Below, piece after piece: positions 25,984 through 38,610 of a stretch of 64,000 bases of DNA. The position numbers were made by a program, and so were the translations under genes. Source of the stretch: Cercis canadensis (Eukaryota; Streptophyta; Magnoliopsida; Fabales; Fabaceae). The DNA lies in NCBI GenBank assembly GCA_003255065.1, contig QAOA01003946.1, forward strand, positions 1,674,120-1,738,119. The letters run 5' to 3'. Below the pieces are notes generated by a model. The model made no database searches and had not been told where the DNA came from. It saw nothing but the letters and a program-made list of their open reading frames with translations. Positions within the stretch are counted from its first letter, which is position 1. Each line of letters opens with the position of its first letter.

Positions 25984-28158
25984 CTATGAACTCTTGAGTA
26001 GGATAATATGGGAATTACAGTAATTCTTGCTTTCCTTAGTAGTCAACCACTCATCAGCGATATCTTGGGCGATATTGAAGGCATCAGAGGCTGTTCCAAG
26101 GAGACCTCTTCTGGAGAAGCCCGCCGTATACAACCCATTATCGCCCTTCCAACCGTTTGGAAAGGGTGTTTTTGGCATTCCATCTTCGGTGAAAAAATCG
26201 CAGCTCTGCATTTAGATTAGAAAAAGAAACACACAGAATCAGCCATTCATATGACAAATAAAAAATACGTTATAAAGAGAATTTACATAGGACTTATTAT
26301 AGCTTACGTTTGCAACTTTGGATTTGATGACAGTCATGCAGAATCAGACAATATAATTCAGTGGATAATTTTATCTCCATACCCAAATATTAAGAATTAA
26401 AAAAAAAAAAAAAAAGAATGACACACAAATTTATATTTTTGGTTTGGTTTGTGATTCATAAAATATAATCAATAAATGAAATAAATAAGGAACTGGCCAG
26501 AGTGGGAGCAGATTACTAAACTGGTTTTCTGCACAGAACTGCTACTTTCTTATGCAGGAAAAGAGCAAAAAAGGGCACTTTTTAGGTAATGCCTTTGCAA
26601 GTTGCTAGCTCGATATTTCATGATTGTTACACATCATGAACGTCACAAGTAATAACAAATATTTGTTAAAGAACAAAATAAGTATAGAAAATGAGGTAAT
26701 ATTTTGAAAAAGTAGCATAACCCAAAACATAACATACAAAGAACAGATTTTATTCTTTTTTGCATGTAGAAAAAGAAGACATTTGTAGGTTTCTACTCTT
26801 GCATGTGTCCTACTCTTGAAAGTGATAGATGATTCAGAATAAGATAGAACTAAAAACGCAGCAGGTCAAGTTTATTTACCTTGAGCCAAGTAGGCACGTT
26901 GCTTTTGTACCCTGTAGCTAAGATTATAGAATCAAACTCCTTTTCTTGTCCATCCATAAATTTGGCACCATTTCTTGTTATCTCCTTCACACCTTCCGTT
27001 ACCTGAAACCCCCTAACAACATTAGCTAAAGCCTCAAGATATTGCAAAAAAGGTTACTTTTGCTTGCACAATAGTCGTGAATCAACAATAACAAATGGGT
27101 CGGTTTTGATTTCAGTTGATTTACCTTTATTTTACCAGATTTTATCTGAGCTAGTGCCCCAACATCAAGAACAGGGGTTTTTCCGGTGGCGTTTTTGAGC
27201 TCAATTGGGCCTGTTTTTGGTCGCCGGAGACCGTATTGATCAGTGTTGCCTAAGATATAACTAGTCATTAGTAAGAGGAACTTGTCCACTAGTGTTAAAG
27301 GAAACCATTTAGAGAGTGCCATAGCTATTCCGAATGTTGAGAAGCCAAACATCTCTCTTGGCAGAACATGTACCTATATCATAGAAATAGAATCATTCAA
27401 AAGTGAGCAAACAGGACTTGCTTCTAATTATCAATTCCAATATTGAATAAATACATAGAAAGATTATAAAAGTACAAGAACTTTTTTTTTTTTTTTAAGC
27501 AGGGGAAAAGACAAGAACTTACGTTGTTTCTAGCAACCAGGTGAGGGATTGCATTGTGCCTACAAAGATCCAAGCTAACTTCCATGCCTGAATTGCCACA
27601 ACCAATGACCAAAACCCTCTGGCTTTTGTAATCAGAACCAGATTTATAGACGCTTGTATGAGCAATGGGTCCTTGAAACATTTCCATCCCAATAATTTTG
27701 GGTACGAAGGGCTCTGCATTTTCGCCAGTGGCAATTATAAGCCACCGTGAAATGTACTCAAAATCCTGAGTTCGAACTGTCCAAAAACTAGAGCATGGAT
27801 CGAACTCTGCACTTTGAACGGTTTGGTTAAACCTAGGTTGAATGGAGAAATGTGAAGCATAGGACTCCATGTAGGAGATGAACTGGTACTTGGTGGGGTA
27901 CTTTGGGAAATTGTCAGGGAAACCCATTAATGGAAGCTCGCAGAAGTGTTTGGGAAGGTGGAGCTTGAGACGGTCATAGGTTCTATGTTTCCATAGAGAA
28001 GCTATACAGTCACTTCTCTCAAGAATCACAGAAGGTACTCCATGTTCAGAGAGGCAAGCTGCGACCGCTAAACCAGAGGGTCCAGCACCTACAATGATAG
28101 GCCCATGAACCCATACACACTTTGCTTGATCTTGTTCCTTTTCTTTGCAAGAACCCAT
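25984..28158 (-). CDS. YUC4: YUCCA flavin monooxygenase (YUC1/YUC4 clade)
   Basis: YUCCA enzymes convert indole-3-pyruvate to indole-3-acetic acid, using FAD, NADPH and O2. This is the last step of the main auxin route. Exons: 27523-28158, 27125-27373, 26880-27002, 25984-26205. All introns are phase 0, giving 409 aa, the usual size. The FAD site GAGPSG is at residues 24-29 and the NADPH site GCGNSG at 186-191. The FMO-type ATGY motif occurs in [15 protein letters not shown]. The C-terminus keeps [13 protein letters not shown] and the GF(S)[11 protein letters not shown] block. Details such as [18 protein letters not shown] and the SHIILL ending are closer to YUC4 than YUC1. The ATG at 28158 gives MGSCKEKE, matching YUC4-type starts; an in-frame TTG lies 15 bases upstream but is not a likely start. 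The gene looks intact. Family confidence is high, paralogue assignment moderate. Confidence 0.93.
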
Positions 28159-29053
28159 GTAGGAAAATCCCAAGAAACAGAACGGGAGTAAAAGAATTTA
28201 AAAAACAAGACCCTGGCTATTCCCTTTCACTTTCCCTGTTTCTTTTACCCTCGGTTTCTTAGGAAGATATTGGGTGGGCGATGCGAGAATTTAAAGAGGG
28301 AAGAGAGAAGGTGTAAAGTGGGAATCTTCAATGAGAAGAGAATCGAAGGGTGAGCCTTTTAAATGCAGAGATGGAGAGAGAAATTTACCACCAATGGCCA
28401 ATGCAGAGAGAGAAAGAAAGAGAGGAGTAGGGAACGGTGTTGTTATTGTATTGAGCCGTGAAGATTAAGGAAAGGATTTGGTTTTCTTTCTCAAGGTTCT
28501 TTCTTCTCAGCTTCTCTCTGCAGGGTTGATGTTTATGGGGTTGGAGAATGAAGACGATATAAGTACATTTATGCATGCCTTTTAATTTTAGTTCCAGTTC
28601 ATTATATAGGAATGACTTGCATCCACTCCCTCCCATTTCTTATAATCCATTTTCAACACGCTTTGTCAGTAGCTTATGTGGCCTTTCTACAACTTGTAAG
28701 TTTTAGTTGTATGTGTATCCATAACATTCTCAAGCCAAAATTTAAACACTAATTATATTGTTATTATTAATTATTTAGTTTATGTTAAAAGTGGAAGCTT
28801 ATTCATCTTAATCATCCCCCGTAATTAAGCATATTTCAATTTTCCGTTTTGTTTTTTGGCCCCTCATTCGATGTGACTGTTTTCAAAATGTTGAGGCTCT
28901 TGAAAGGGGATTTTGGAAGCTATGGAGATTACACCGGAGGAGTAGATTACAACTTACGAGCTGTGTCAGGGAAGCGGCGCGTGGGGTCAAATGCCGAGTC
29001 GTCGGGAATGAAGGAACACAGGTGCTTGGTTAGATGCGGAAAGTGCTACACAG

Positions 29054-29061
29054 CCACGTGG
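29054..29061. promoter_or_regulatory. Palindromic G-box about 0.9 kb upstream of YUC4-like gene
   Basis: CCACGTGG is an 8-bp palindromic G-box, immediately followed by a second ACGT core (GGACGTGCC). Such sites bind bHLH (PIF) or bZIP factors in plants. A role in YUC regulation is inferred from position only. Confidence 0.3.
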
Positions 29062-31849
29062 ACGTGCCAAGTATACAAAGAAACGGGAAACACCGTGGAG
29101 AGTTTCTTTACACGACAACCGTCTGATTATGTTCCATGAACGTTTTAGTAGTAAACTTTGCCACTTGGCTTAATATCCTTCTGCTTATGAACTAGTATTT
29201 CGACACGTCAGCGCCAAGTGTGCAAGGGTACTTGTTCCACAATAGGGAACTTGGCATTGTGGACAGTTTTTCGCGGTGGGCATCTAATTCAAGAGAAATT
29301 CTTAATATATGTCATAGGTAAATGAATTGTCTCACTTGGGGGAAATCAAGAGAATCTAAATAATATTCGTTAGGTAATAAATATCATTAGAAACATGTTG
29401 GACAGCTTTTTCGGTAGCCATGAGAAAATGTTGTACACATAAGAGTCAATGAATTCTCAATTGAGGGTTTGATATCATCTACCAAAGACAGCAAATGAAT
29501 TTTTACTCTAAATAAATAAAAATTGATCACCTAGAATTTATTTTTTTATATAGGAAAGAAAAACGACAAATAGTACACAATATCGGCTTCAATAATGAGG
29601 ACCTGTCATGGGGGAAAGTTATTCGTATGTAGCCAAGATTAACACTACATCGTTCAATACACTACACTTTTTGTAGGTGTCTTCTTAATTGTCGCTTTTG
29701 TTGTTTGTCAATGACAACAATACATTATTCATTTATTATAAGTCTCCAAAAAAATTTAACGATCCCTCTTCCAACTAAATTGTAACACGTGCTTCTTTTA
29801 GAAGAATATATAGAAGTAATATTACGTGGCGTCAATAATCTAGTTCAGCAAATTTGTTTTTCCTTAAAAAAGTTTTCAATCTAGATCATATATAATATAT
29901 ACCTTGTGTAGTTTTATTATCAATTTCAATGATCTAAGAACAAGTACAAAGTTTAGGTTTGGTCCATCGAAGGCAGCAAGGTGGGACAAGTTTTTGTTAT
30001 ATTAAAACAATAAAACTAAACTGTGGGTGGTGAATAATGTTGGAAGGAAGGCCTAGCCTAGCTAGTAGATGTCCAGAGAAGAAGGGACACCAAATAGACA
30101 TGCATAACAAAACTCGAATCAATGATGAAATGAAAACTCGATGACTTTCAACGAATATATGATACTGTTGGATATGGGGGATCTGCAGAAACAGGATTTG
30201 GATTCACTTAGGTAGAAAAAATCTAGCGTACGTAGAAGAAGAATATCTAGAGGTAGGATCTTCTTGGAATATATATATATTTAGTTGGTTAGTTGGAGCG
30301 CATTCAAGCTTCTTATAATCAATATGCTGATGATATATTTGTCTTCTGAGTTGGGGTATTCTTTGCCCCTGTTTCTGGTTTTAATTTTTGCTCTTTTTCT
30401 CTTTTGGGCAGTTGTGCCCCGTTTTTTTTACCAAAAAAAAAAAATGTATACCATAGAATTGCACTGCCTTTTATTGACCAACATATCTTGGATTCCACTT
30501 TTTTCTTTTTTTGGGAAGGGTGAAACAAATGGTTTATTGCTATTAAACTTTCATACATACGCCAAAAATAATGGGGTAGCTTGGAAGCCTGTCTTTTTTA
30601 TATTGGTAAAGATTTATATAACATTATGAATGTTCTATTTTTTCATACGTACAAGTACAACATTATGAATGGAGTAATTCAAACTGTTTTTTAATAAATA
30701 ACTTAAATTAACAATAGCTTCTCTCTGTTCAGAGTACAAACATTATTTATTAAAAAACAAAGAAAAATAAAGGTCAGAGCGGCAAGTTGAAGTTATCCTC
30801 AAGCGTGAGCAGACAAAAGAAAAACTGTTGGGTGTTTTGCATAATTGAATGCTAGGAGGGTGAGAAGAAAACTTGTGAAGTACGTAAAAAGGAGGCAGCG
30901 TGCATAAATACAGAGCACAATGTTCACGGAGAAGTACTTGAAATAATTTTCTTCATAATCATAAATACAGAGCAATAGGAATGTTGAGAAGACATTACAG
31001 AAAAGCGTAAAGCATGATAGCATAATGAAGCTTGTTTAATGAGGTAATTAAGGTTATTTGAAAATGAGGAATATGGATGTGTGAGAGAAGGACGTAGTTT
31101 AGTTTGGGTGAGGAGTGAGGAGGGGGGATAGAGATAGAGGTGGTCTGATCTGGCATTGACACTAACAATTCCTAAGATTAAGAAAGGTCCCACTGTTAAA
31201 ATTAACCTCTCTTGATGCGCATGAGAGAGAGAAAGAGAGTTTTGAGGAAACGGTGGGCATGGAACTGGAGCCTGAGCCTGGGCCTGGAGGGCAGGGCAGT
31301 TGAGTTTAAACGGCGATTTGGGGTATCACTGTGTCTGTGTCTGTGTCTGTGTCTCTGAGGATCTTCGGGGATTAAAACGTGCATGAACAAGATCTTTTCG
31401 GGAGCCGAGCCCAGCCTCCGGCATCTCAACCCTCTCCTTTCTTCTTGACAACAATCACTCACTTCACTCATGGCATTCATTCGCACCCACCTAAACCAAT
31501 TACTATACTTAATAGCCTCCTACCCTTTTTCAATTCACAACTTTGAATGCCATAACGGTCATTCTTCGCCTCCAAAATGGCTTTTGCTTTTGCACTTCCA
31601 CTTCCACACAATATCATTAGCCTGCTTTAGTCAATTTCATAACTAATCCAAAAACATTAGTGTGTTTAATTACTCTACATTCAAAAAAAAAAAGATATCG
31701 GTTAAACACGATTAATTAATAACACAAATTCAAGGGGTAACGAACTTAAAAAATGCAATTTGAAAAACAAATATCACAAATACTACTGTTTCAAAATAGT
31801 TTTCACCATTGCAAATTTGAATACTTGAATGAGACAAGTTAAACGGGTC

Positions 31850-31985
31850 AATGACGCCATATGTTACATTGTGTCACCAAAATGGTGACGCCATATGTCA
31901 TATAGCGTCAAGGCAAGCAATATGTCAGTGGCACGCTCAGTAAAAGTGGTGACAACATATGACATATGTGATCACTAGTTAAGTG
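31850..31985. repeat. CATATG-containing direct and inverted short repeats
   Basis: TGACGCCATATGT occurs twice, near 31852 and 31888. Inverted relatives are GACATATGTGATCAC near 31961 and GTGTCACC/GGTGAC pairs between them. The arrangement is palindrome-rich and short. I cannot assign it to an element family. Confidence 0.45.
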
Positions 31986-33205
31986 TCAACATTTATCATA
32001 TGCCTTCACTAGTTAGGTGACCACTTGTATAAGCTTTCTTACCACCTTATTTTTTTTGAAATGTGATAATATTAAAATATTCAAAAACATTGTATTGGTG
32101 AAAATATTTTCTAAAATATCCTATTTATAGAATAAGTTCCACAAAATAATTATTCAAATCATTTAGCCTAAGTTGAAGAATTGCATTGAATAAATTTGTT
32201 TTTTTTTTTCAGCAGTAGTAAACCCATCCATTTAATTGGGTTTTGGGTGGGGAGAGCAGTAACCCAGGTAGAGTTTGGACTTCAATTAAGGGAGGTACGG
32301 GCGGATCTCATAGGCCGAGAGAGTCAAGTATGCGTCATGGGCCGTCCAGACCCGCACGGCCTAGATGATGTCATGTGACCTAAGTTCACCGTCACAGCGT
32401 CACTCCTGCCAGTCACGTGGCACTGACTACGTATCACCCTAATCAGTCATCACTCATGGGCAAGGGCAGGGCAATAGAAGAATCTCTCTCGTCCGCGCAA
32501 ACTTGCGTAGGACCCACTTGATAATGACCAAAACGACCTTGACAACTTAACATTGATGGCAATCCCTCAGAAAACACGTTAACGCTGAAGTGACCCGAAA
32601 CAGGGTAAATAAGGATTAGTTTACATTGATTTGATGGTGGAGGGTATTTTCGTCATTGGAGATATGCAAACGTGTCGCAAGGACGTTCGTTGAGTTGCCT
32701 GTTATGGAAAGATTTGACTCAAGTTTCACCTTATAGAAATTGAATCTTGACATGACCTCATCAGGAAAGCATGCTTGATTTTGAACAGGGTCCGTCGGAT
32801 TTGGTTGGATGGGTGGATGGTGCTGGGAAAGCTGTGATGACGATTTCATGCAGACTCCAAGGTGGATTAGACGCCTGGAATTGGATCTAAGCGTGCTTTG
32901 GCTATTGACTTTATATATGCTGCCAATTGAAAAGTTATTGATTGGCTTTGTTAATTAAATCATATCTGTACTTACATCTTCATTTACTCCCACGTCATGA
33001 CATCAGTAAATTTTTTACTGGAAATTTGTGTGTAGATGTTAAAAACAAAAATACATATAGTTATTATTAGTCATCATATTATTAATTTAGTTATGTTTTC
33101 AAATCAGATTTTTCTTTTGATAATTCTGCCAATTTTCAATGAATTTACCCTAAGAAAATGTCTAAATTTATTGGTGTATAAATAATATTATTCATTTACT
33201 CTTTC

Positions 33206-33425
33206 ATATAATATCCTTTTTTTTTTACCAACAAGCGTGTAAATTAATGGATAAGAAACTGTTATAGCTTAACCAAGGGTCTCGGGTTCGAGTCATTGGG
33301 AATGCAGCTGCGTCTGTTAGGAGAGCTTTACCGCCCTTGTGGTCCTTCCTGACTCGAAACCGGATTAGTCAAGCAAAGCCCAGACACTAGTGAGAAACCA
33401 AAAAAAAAATATAATATCCTTTTTT
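33206..33425 (+). mobile_element. tRNA-derived SINE with target-site duplication
   Basis: The body contains an RNA polymerase III B-box (GGGTTCGAGTC near 33289) and a degenerate A-box-like region near 33248-33265. A conserved SINE-like body (GCAGCTGCGTCTGTTAGGAG, ACTCGAAACCGGATTAGTC) follows, and it ends in an A-run at 33400-33409. It is flanked by a 17-bp direct repeat, ATATAATATCCTTTTTT, at 33206-33222 and 33409-33425. Length about 190 bp without the duplications. Confidence 0.8.
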
Positions 33426-36142
33426 AACCCCTCTCACAACTTTAGGTATGGAGCTTTGAAAAAAATAAATTTTTAATTTTGGTGTTAGTATGAAAATTTT
33501 AGTAATTTAGTGTGAGTCAAATACTTAAATCTTTAACATGTTTTGAGTTTAGTTGAATTTAAATGTTATTATTATTCTGCATGAGTAAGAGATTGTTTTA
33601 GCACACAATAAAGTATGGTTCAATTTTTCAAAAGCTGACACTAAAATTAATGGTTAATTTTTCTAAAATTCCCCCAATAAATGGTGGTGCTTAGACTTCA
33701 CCCTCATTTTAATTATTATCTCATTAAGAGTAGATTATAATTGAGTTTCTAGAAGTAATACACTATTTATTGTGTGTAGCTTCCGACAAACACTATTTAA
33801 TATTATACCGTGTTTTATTAATTGAGCAATATAAAAAGGTTTAAGTAAACAATTAGATAATAGGTAACATATAAATAGCATTACTCTTTTTTTTTTTTTT
33901 TTATAAAAAACAATTTCATATATGTTTATCTCTTATTAAATTTAGAGTTTATCACATAATATATATGTTTTAGAGGATGTTAGAAAATATAGTTGGTAGA
34001 TTTTTTTAAAATATGAATCTATATTATTACTGATTATGCGGGGAAGTATCAAGATATATGAATACTTGAACATGATAAGATATGTTTAAATATTGCCCTT
34101 TTCTCTTTGGTCTTCCACATGCGTGTGTAAGTTGTACAGTTATCTCCCAAGTCCAACAGTAATTGAGCCCAAAAGCTGTCATAAAAGACACCCATAATGC
34201 AAACCGAATAATAAGCCCAAAAAACTTTACCATTGGCCAATCATTGCATGATACGTTGACGTTGCAATCAAAATATCCAATTTCTACTACACGGTCACCA
34301 GAAGAAGAAACAAAAAAACTACAACGGAACCACGTAAGTTGCGCAAGAACCATGTAATTAAGTAGAGGGTGCGTGTGTGTGAGAGAAAGGAAATAATTTG
34401 GTATAAACATTGAGAAAACTATAAATATTTTGAATGGAGCAAATTTATATAGAGCTCATGCTCATATATTTTTCCTTTTTTAGTATACTAGCTAGGTTAG
34501 GGAGTCGGTGGTGGTGCCGTGTTACTTTAAATGTGTCTCCAACAAGCATTGACCCAAAAAATTTGGAGTGCATCTGTTGTAATGAATAAAAGTTATAACA
34601 GCAAATGGATTTGTATGAAAAGTGATGATATTCACTCTTGTGATCATGAGTGACAGTGGTGACTGGAGCAATTGCTTCTCGTGTAGCTAATAGCTTGCAT
34701 GCTTTGTGGCACTAGAGCTCCAATATCGAATCCCTCTTGCCAAATTGACATCAACAATCTGTTTCCCACTTACAGTTACATCCCACTATTTTGGGGGGTT
34801 GTCATTTTCCGCTCATGCATTGAATTGGATTGGAAACATTATAGAAATTGGCAGAAGAAGAAGAAAAACAAAAACTAATAGTGCATGGCATGTGCGAACG
34901 GGACACATAAAAATCTACTTTTTCAGATTCAATCATTTTCCGAATCCCAGTTCTTGTTAGTTGTCCTCCATTAACTTAACCCGCCCTTCCCTTTCCTATC
35001 ACCAAGCATTCCACGCGACACACCCTCCAATTTATCCTTTTTCCTACTTGCTTTTGCTTTTTCATCATTAAATTTCCTCAACTCAACGCCAGGTATACGT
35101 ATTTGATTAGTATTAGTAGACTCGGACCAATTTCTCTCACTTATTCAAATTGGACAATATTTTTTAGTAGTTGTTATTTTCATACTCGATTTGTTAATAT
35201 TATATTCTATTTAATATCTAAATACAATATAGATTAATTTACTCTCATTTAATATAAAAAAATTATAGTCAAAATTAGAAACTTTTTATATTAATTGAGT
35301 GTGATTTAGTCTATATCATATTTAGATATTAAATAAAATGTGACATTAGTAAAATAGGGTGTAAAAATAGCAACTTCATATTTCTTTTTTGCAAAAGAAA
35401 AATACATAGGAAATTTCTTGCATGCTTAAGCGACTTTATGAGTTAGACGACTTTCACATATTTGAGAAATTTATTGGAATTTGATTTTTACATATAACTT
35501 CCTAGCATTTCCTCAATTTATTTATTTTTATAAAACAAATTTCTTTGGGTTAAATAAAGGTAAATCACCTATATATATATATCTTATTTGAGATTTGATA
35601 AAGTCATAGAAACTTCCTTTTTAGTGTGATTTCAAGTTAATTATGAATTAGAACAGGAGATTCTTTCATTTGTAATTAAGCAAATTTTATCTAGTGTAAA
35701 CAGATATATGATTATATATTTATTTTGAATCTTGGACCTAGTCAAAGTGGAGACTCCTAATTTGGGCTCGATCTGGATAAGCCCAGCAGTATTAGTTGAA
35801 CCCAATGGCAGTGTACACAAAGTCTTTCAGCCCATAAAAAACAGTTGCAAAGCTGCGTGGTACGACGACGGTTTTGCATGGATGTATCAAAGAACAATAA
35901 ATATCCAACTTGTACTACATGTACTGCAATCACCAACTTGCTAAATCCAATGGAGTACTACAAGTTTAGATTTTTATTTAATGAAATGAAGAGAAGCAAT
36001 ATGTATGATCTAAACATTATTTAAAATTGTGCATACAATTGTAAGTATATATATATATGTTTGATTGCCATTGATATGATAAGACGTGTTTGGAATTGTT
36101 TACGAATGACAGTATTTACATTAAAGAATAGAGTAATTGATT
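33426..36142. other. Intergenic AT-rich DNA
   Basis: No gene supported. It contains the hairpin MITE at 35170-35374 and scattered poly-T runs. Short open frames at 34.0-34.4, 34.7-34.96 and 35.73-35.94 kb have no recognisable products. Confidence 0.5.
35170..35374. mobile_element. Hairpin (foldback) MITE
   Basis: The left arm starts GTTGTTATTTTCATACTC and the right arm, reverse complemented, starts GTTGCTATTTTTACACCC. The arms stay alignable for about 90 bp, sharing the exact block ATTTAATATCTAAATA, and meet near 35270. The whole unit could fold into one long hairpin. There is no coding capacity. I could not define a convincing target-site duplication, so the superfamily is open. Confidence 0.65.
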
Positions 36143-36527
36143 TTACATTGAGAAGCAAGTGGCGTCGGTGTGAAGTTTGAGTACTTGTACGGTAAGGGGC
36201 GGGGCATTGAGACTGTTGGAGTGAGCAACAGCCTCATATCTGCGGCGAGCTTTGGGCCTTGGAAGGTTCTCCGGTACAATGGTCTCAAAGGAGTTGTGTC
36301 GCCAAGAGGGGCACGCCCTTTTTTCACTCCATTTTGCAATCGCAGCCTTTCCCTCTGACATCTCCTGGGCATTGGCAACAGCAATTTCACTTTGCCGAAT
36401 TCCATTTCCATTCTCTAACTTCAAATTAAAATTCCCCATTTCTAGTCCAATTAAGCTACATGCCACTCCCATCACAACGCCAACATATTGCCTGCTCCAA
36501 CATCCTTCCTTTTTCACCCTTGTTTGC

Positions 36528-36558
<31 letters not shown>

Positions 36559-36757
36559 CAAAACATTCATTAATTATATAAGTAGAAAGAAGAAAACATA
36601 TCATAGAATATAATAATATATTATGTCATATGTTTCTAACAGAATCTTAATCATTGGTTTAATAAACTTACAATGAAACTTGAGGTGAATTGAAAGCTTG
36701 GTTTGAAGTTGGAGGTGGAGGGGGCAGATTAAGGCAGCAACTGGTTCTCATGGTCAT
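36143..36757 (-). CDS. Small plant-specific protein, CHLOROPLAST VESICULATION-like (tentative)
   Basis: Two exons, 36672-36757 and 36143-36518, join across a GTAAGT donor and a CAAACAAG acceptor to 153 aa. The N-terminus MTMRTSCCLNLPPPPPTSN is rich in Ser, Pro and Cys with no acidic residues, compatible with a chloroplast transit peptide. A short hydrophobic patch VGVVMGVACSLIGLEMG follows. The C-terminal part carries the strongly conserved-looking block CPSWRHNSFETIVPENLPRP with ARRRYEAV after it, and the protein ends CFSM. Length, layout and the C-terminal block recall the plant CHLOROPLAST VESICULATION family, which drives stress- and senescence-induced chloroplast breakdown. I give this from memory and hold it loosely. 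A second ATG lies two codons in. The intron's 3' end is a TTTTG microsatellite. The gene looks intact and stands alone. Confidence 0.7.
36528..36565. repeat. (AAAAC)n microsatellite in an intron
   Basis: About seven AAAAC units on the plus strand. On the coding strand of the small gene it reads (TTTTG)n and ends about 10 bases before the 3' splice site, so it takes the place of the polypyrimidine tract. Confidence 0.9.
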
Positions 36758-38610
36758 AGCCAACACACTCTCTCAATTTCTGGCTCTCTCTTGTGTTTTG
36801 TTTTCGCAGTCGCAGAAGGAGGAGCTGGGGCTGCGTTCAATTAAATAGGAAAAATGGCTGCGTGGTTGGTCAGATCACTGTAACTGACAAGGACCGCTAT
36901 GGTGGCAGTTTGTGATTGGACACGTGCGTTGAAGAGGGTATTGCTTGCCGTCTTTGCACCAATTTCGCCTTGAGAGACGTGTAGCCTGTAGGGGTGTAGT
37001 GTAATAAAAGTCAGGCCGGGGGTAGAGGACAGGCAAGTCCTACTCTGAGTTCCGCCTAATCCCTCCCAACTTCCATGCTTCAAAACTTGGACTTCCCAAC
37101 CCAAAATCCCAATTTCCTTGCTTCTTTCATTATAATATAAAATATATTAATATTCATCATCATCTGCCTCTCAACTCATTGCTACTTTTCTTTCTTTAGT
37201 TAACTAATCCCAACTTGGACTTAATATGTTTGAAATAGAACAACTTTGTCATTGTTTTTAATCAAAGTAAACATGGAAAATGATTTAGTATAATTTAAAC
37301 ATTCCAATATTTTTTTTGGATGAATGTCAATTTGATCTTTATTTTATGATTTGATATGTTCTTTTTAAGAGTGTCATTTATACGTTTTAAATCTGTATCA
37401 TTTTATATAAAACGAGCCTCGATTCAATTTATATTTTATAATTTTAACTAGGCTTATTATTATTTTTTAAATAACTCAAATTAAAATTAGAACAAAAATA
37501 TATATAATGGAATGAATTTGAAATACATAAATAATATTTCTCTTTTTTTTTTCTCCTATTTCTTAACATATTTCAACGTTATGACTATGAAGTATGAGTC
37601 CAAAATTTGTACAGGACAAAAAAAACAAGTTAGGATTCGGGCCTTTAATCATGGTTCTTTTCTTTATTTGCTAATATCCTTTTTTTTTGTTCATTAAAAA
37701 GGAAGGTATAAATTAGTAAATTTCATAGATCCATAAGTAAGGTCTACTGCTATTTATGATGTTTATTGAAGGTAAAGCTTTGGCGGTGCATGATTGGGAA
37801 TCATGTCTAACCATCATTTGGTCGTTGGTACTAAATCGTTGTAATTTGTAACTCATCAACTTTCTTCTTAAAAAGTTAATTAATGTAGTTAGTGCCGCAG
37901 TGAAATATATTTATTTTTTTATAGATATTTTGTCGCGCGAAAATATCTACTCCGCAAAGAATGGCAGAGTGCCGTTAACAAAGGTCAAAACGTCTTCCGT
38001 TTCAAGACACACGACGTCGTTACGATCCTTCCCACACTTCAAAGCCAACCGACCAGTCAGGGCTCTTCCTTCAGCTACACCGGTGCGTTCTTCGCTTGAA
38101 TCGCCCAGAAACTCTCTCTCTCTCCGCTCTTCAGACCCCCTCTCTCTCTCTCGAGCTGTATCACTGCGATTTCGTTTCTTGTCGTCTCTGACACTTCCAA
38201 ATCCTTATTCTTGCTACCTTTTTCGTGCATTCCAAAGTTAATTTCTTTGAAGGCACTGCTGGCTGTATCTTCCAAATCTCTTCCAATAAATCTCTGCTAT
38301 CTCATTGCATTCAAGACCCACTGAGTTTAACCCACCCCGAGTCATTGAAAATTCTCCCGTTAGGTTAAAGTTTTATGCTTGAGACCCTAACGGCTACTCT
38401 TCGCTTAAAACCCTAATTTGCATTTCTGGTGGCTCGCTCTTCAACTTTTCAGCTATAAAATAGTTTGCTCTAAACTGGGTCTCCTTGATTTCGATTTGCA
38501 GATGAGATAACTTGGAAATTTAGTTACGAGGTCGAGTAATTGTTGGGTTCCCTTGTGTTTAACATTTAGAGGTGGGGGTTTCCAGGTAGAGGATCTTATG
38601 GTTGACAACA
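36758..38610. other. Divergent promoter region between the small gene and PP2C
   Basis: The spacer separates two divergently transcribed genes. Near PP2C it holds a 10-bp palindrome ACGACGTCGT (38021-38030), CT-rich leader sequence at 38105-38155 and a telo-box AAACCCTAA (38408-38416), typical of plant 5' regions. No other gene is supported between 36.76 and 38.0 kb, which is AT-rich. Confidence 0.55.
38375..38416 (+). other. Upstream ORF 1 in PP2C leader
   Basis: ATG CTT GAG to TAA, 13 codons plus stop, lies about 195 bases before the PP2C start. Its relevance depends on the transcription start lying upstream and on no 5' UTR intron removing it. Confidence 0.45.

Larger units (their letters stand above)
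28159..33205. other. YUC4 upstream region and intergenic DNA
   Basis: The first kilobase is the YUC4 promoter and 5' UTR. It contains G-box-like ACGT motifs near 29054-29061 (CCACGTGG) and 29196 (ACACGTCAG). Further out is AT-rich DNA with a TGTGTC hexamer repeat near 31330-31353 and a cluster of CATATG-bearing repeats at 31850-31985. Open frames up to 96 codons occur but lack codon-like composition or family similarity. Confidence 0.5.

Noticed and set aside
28849-29139. Plus-strand 96-codon frame upstream of YUC4
   Set aside because: No homology recognised, poor composition, overlaps the likely promoter region.
31202-31486. Minus-strand 94-codon frame with His-Arg repeats
   Set aside because: The repeats come from the TGTGTC hexamer microsatellite; no family resemblance.
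35732-35944. Plus-strand 70-codon frame
   Set aside because: Isolated, no recognisable domain, no splice partners found.
36252-36581. Plus-strand 109-codon frame opposite the 153-aa gene
   Set aside because: Antisense to a better supported two-exon gene, and runs through the microsatellite.
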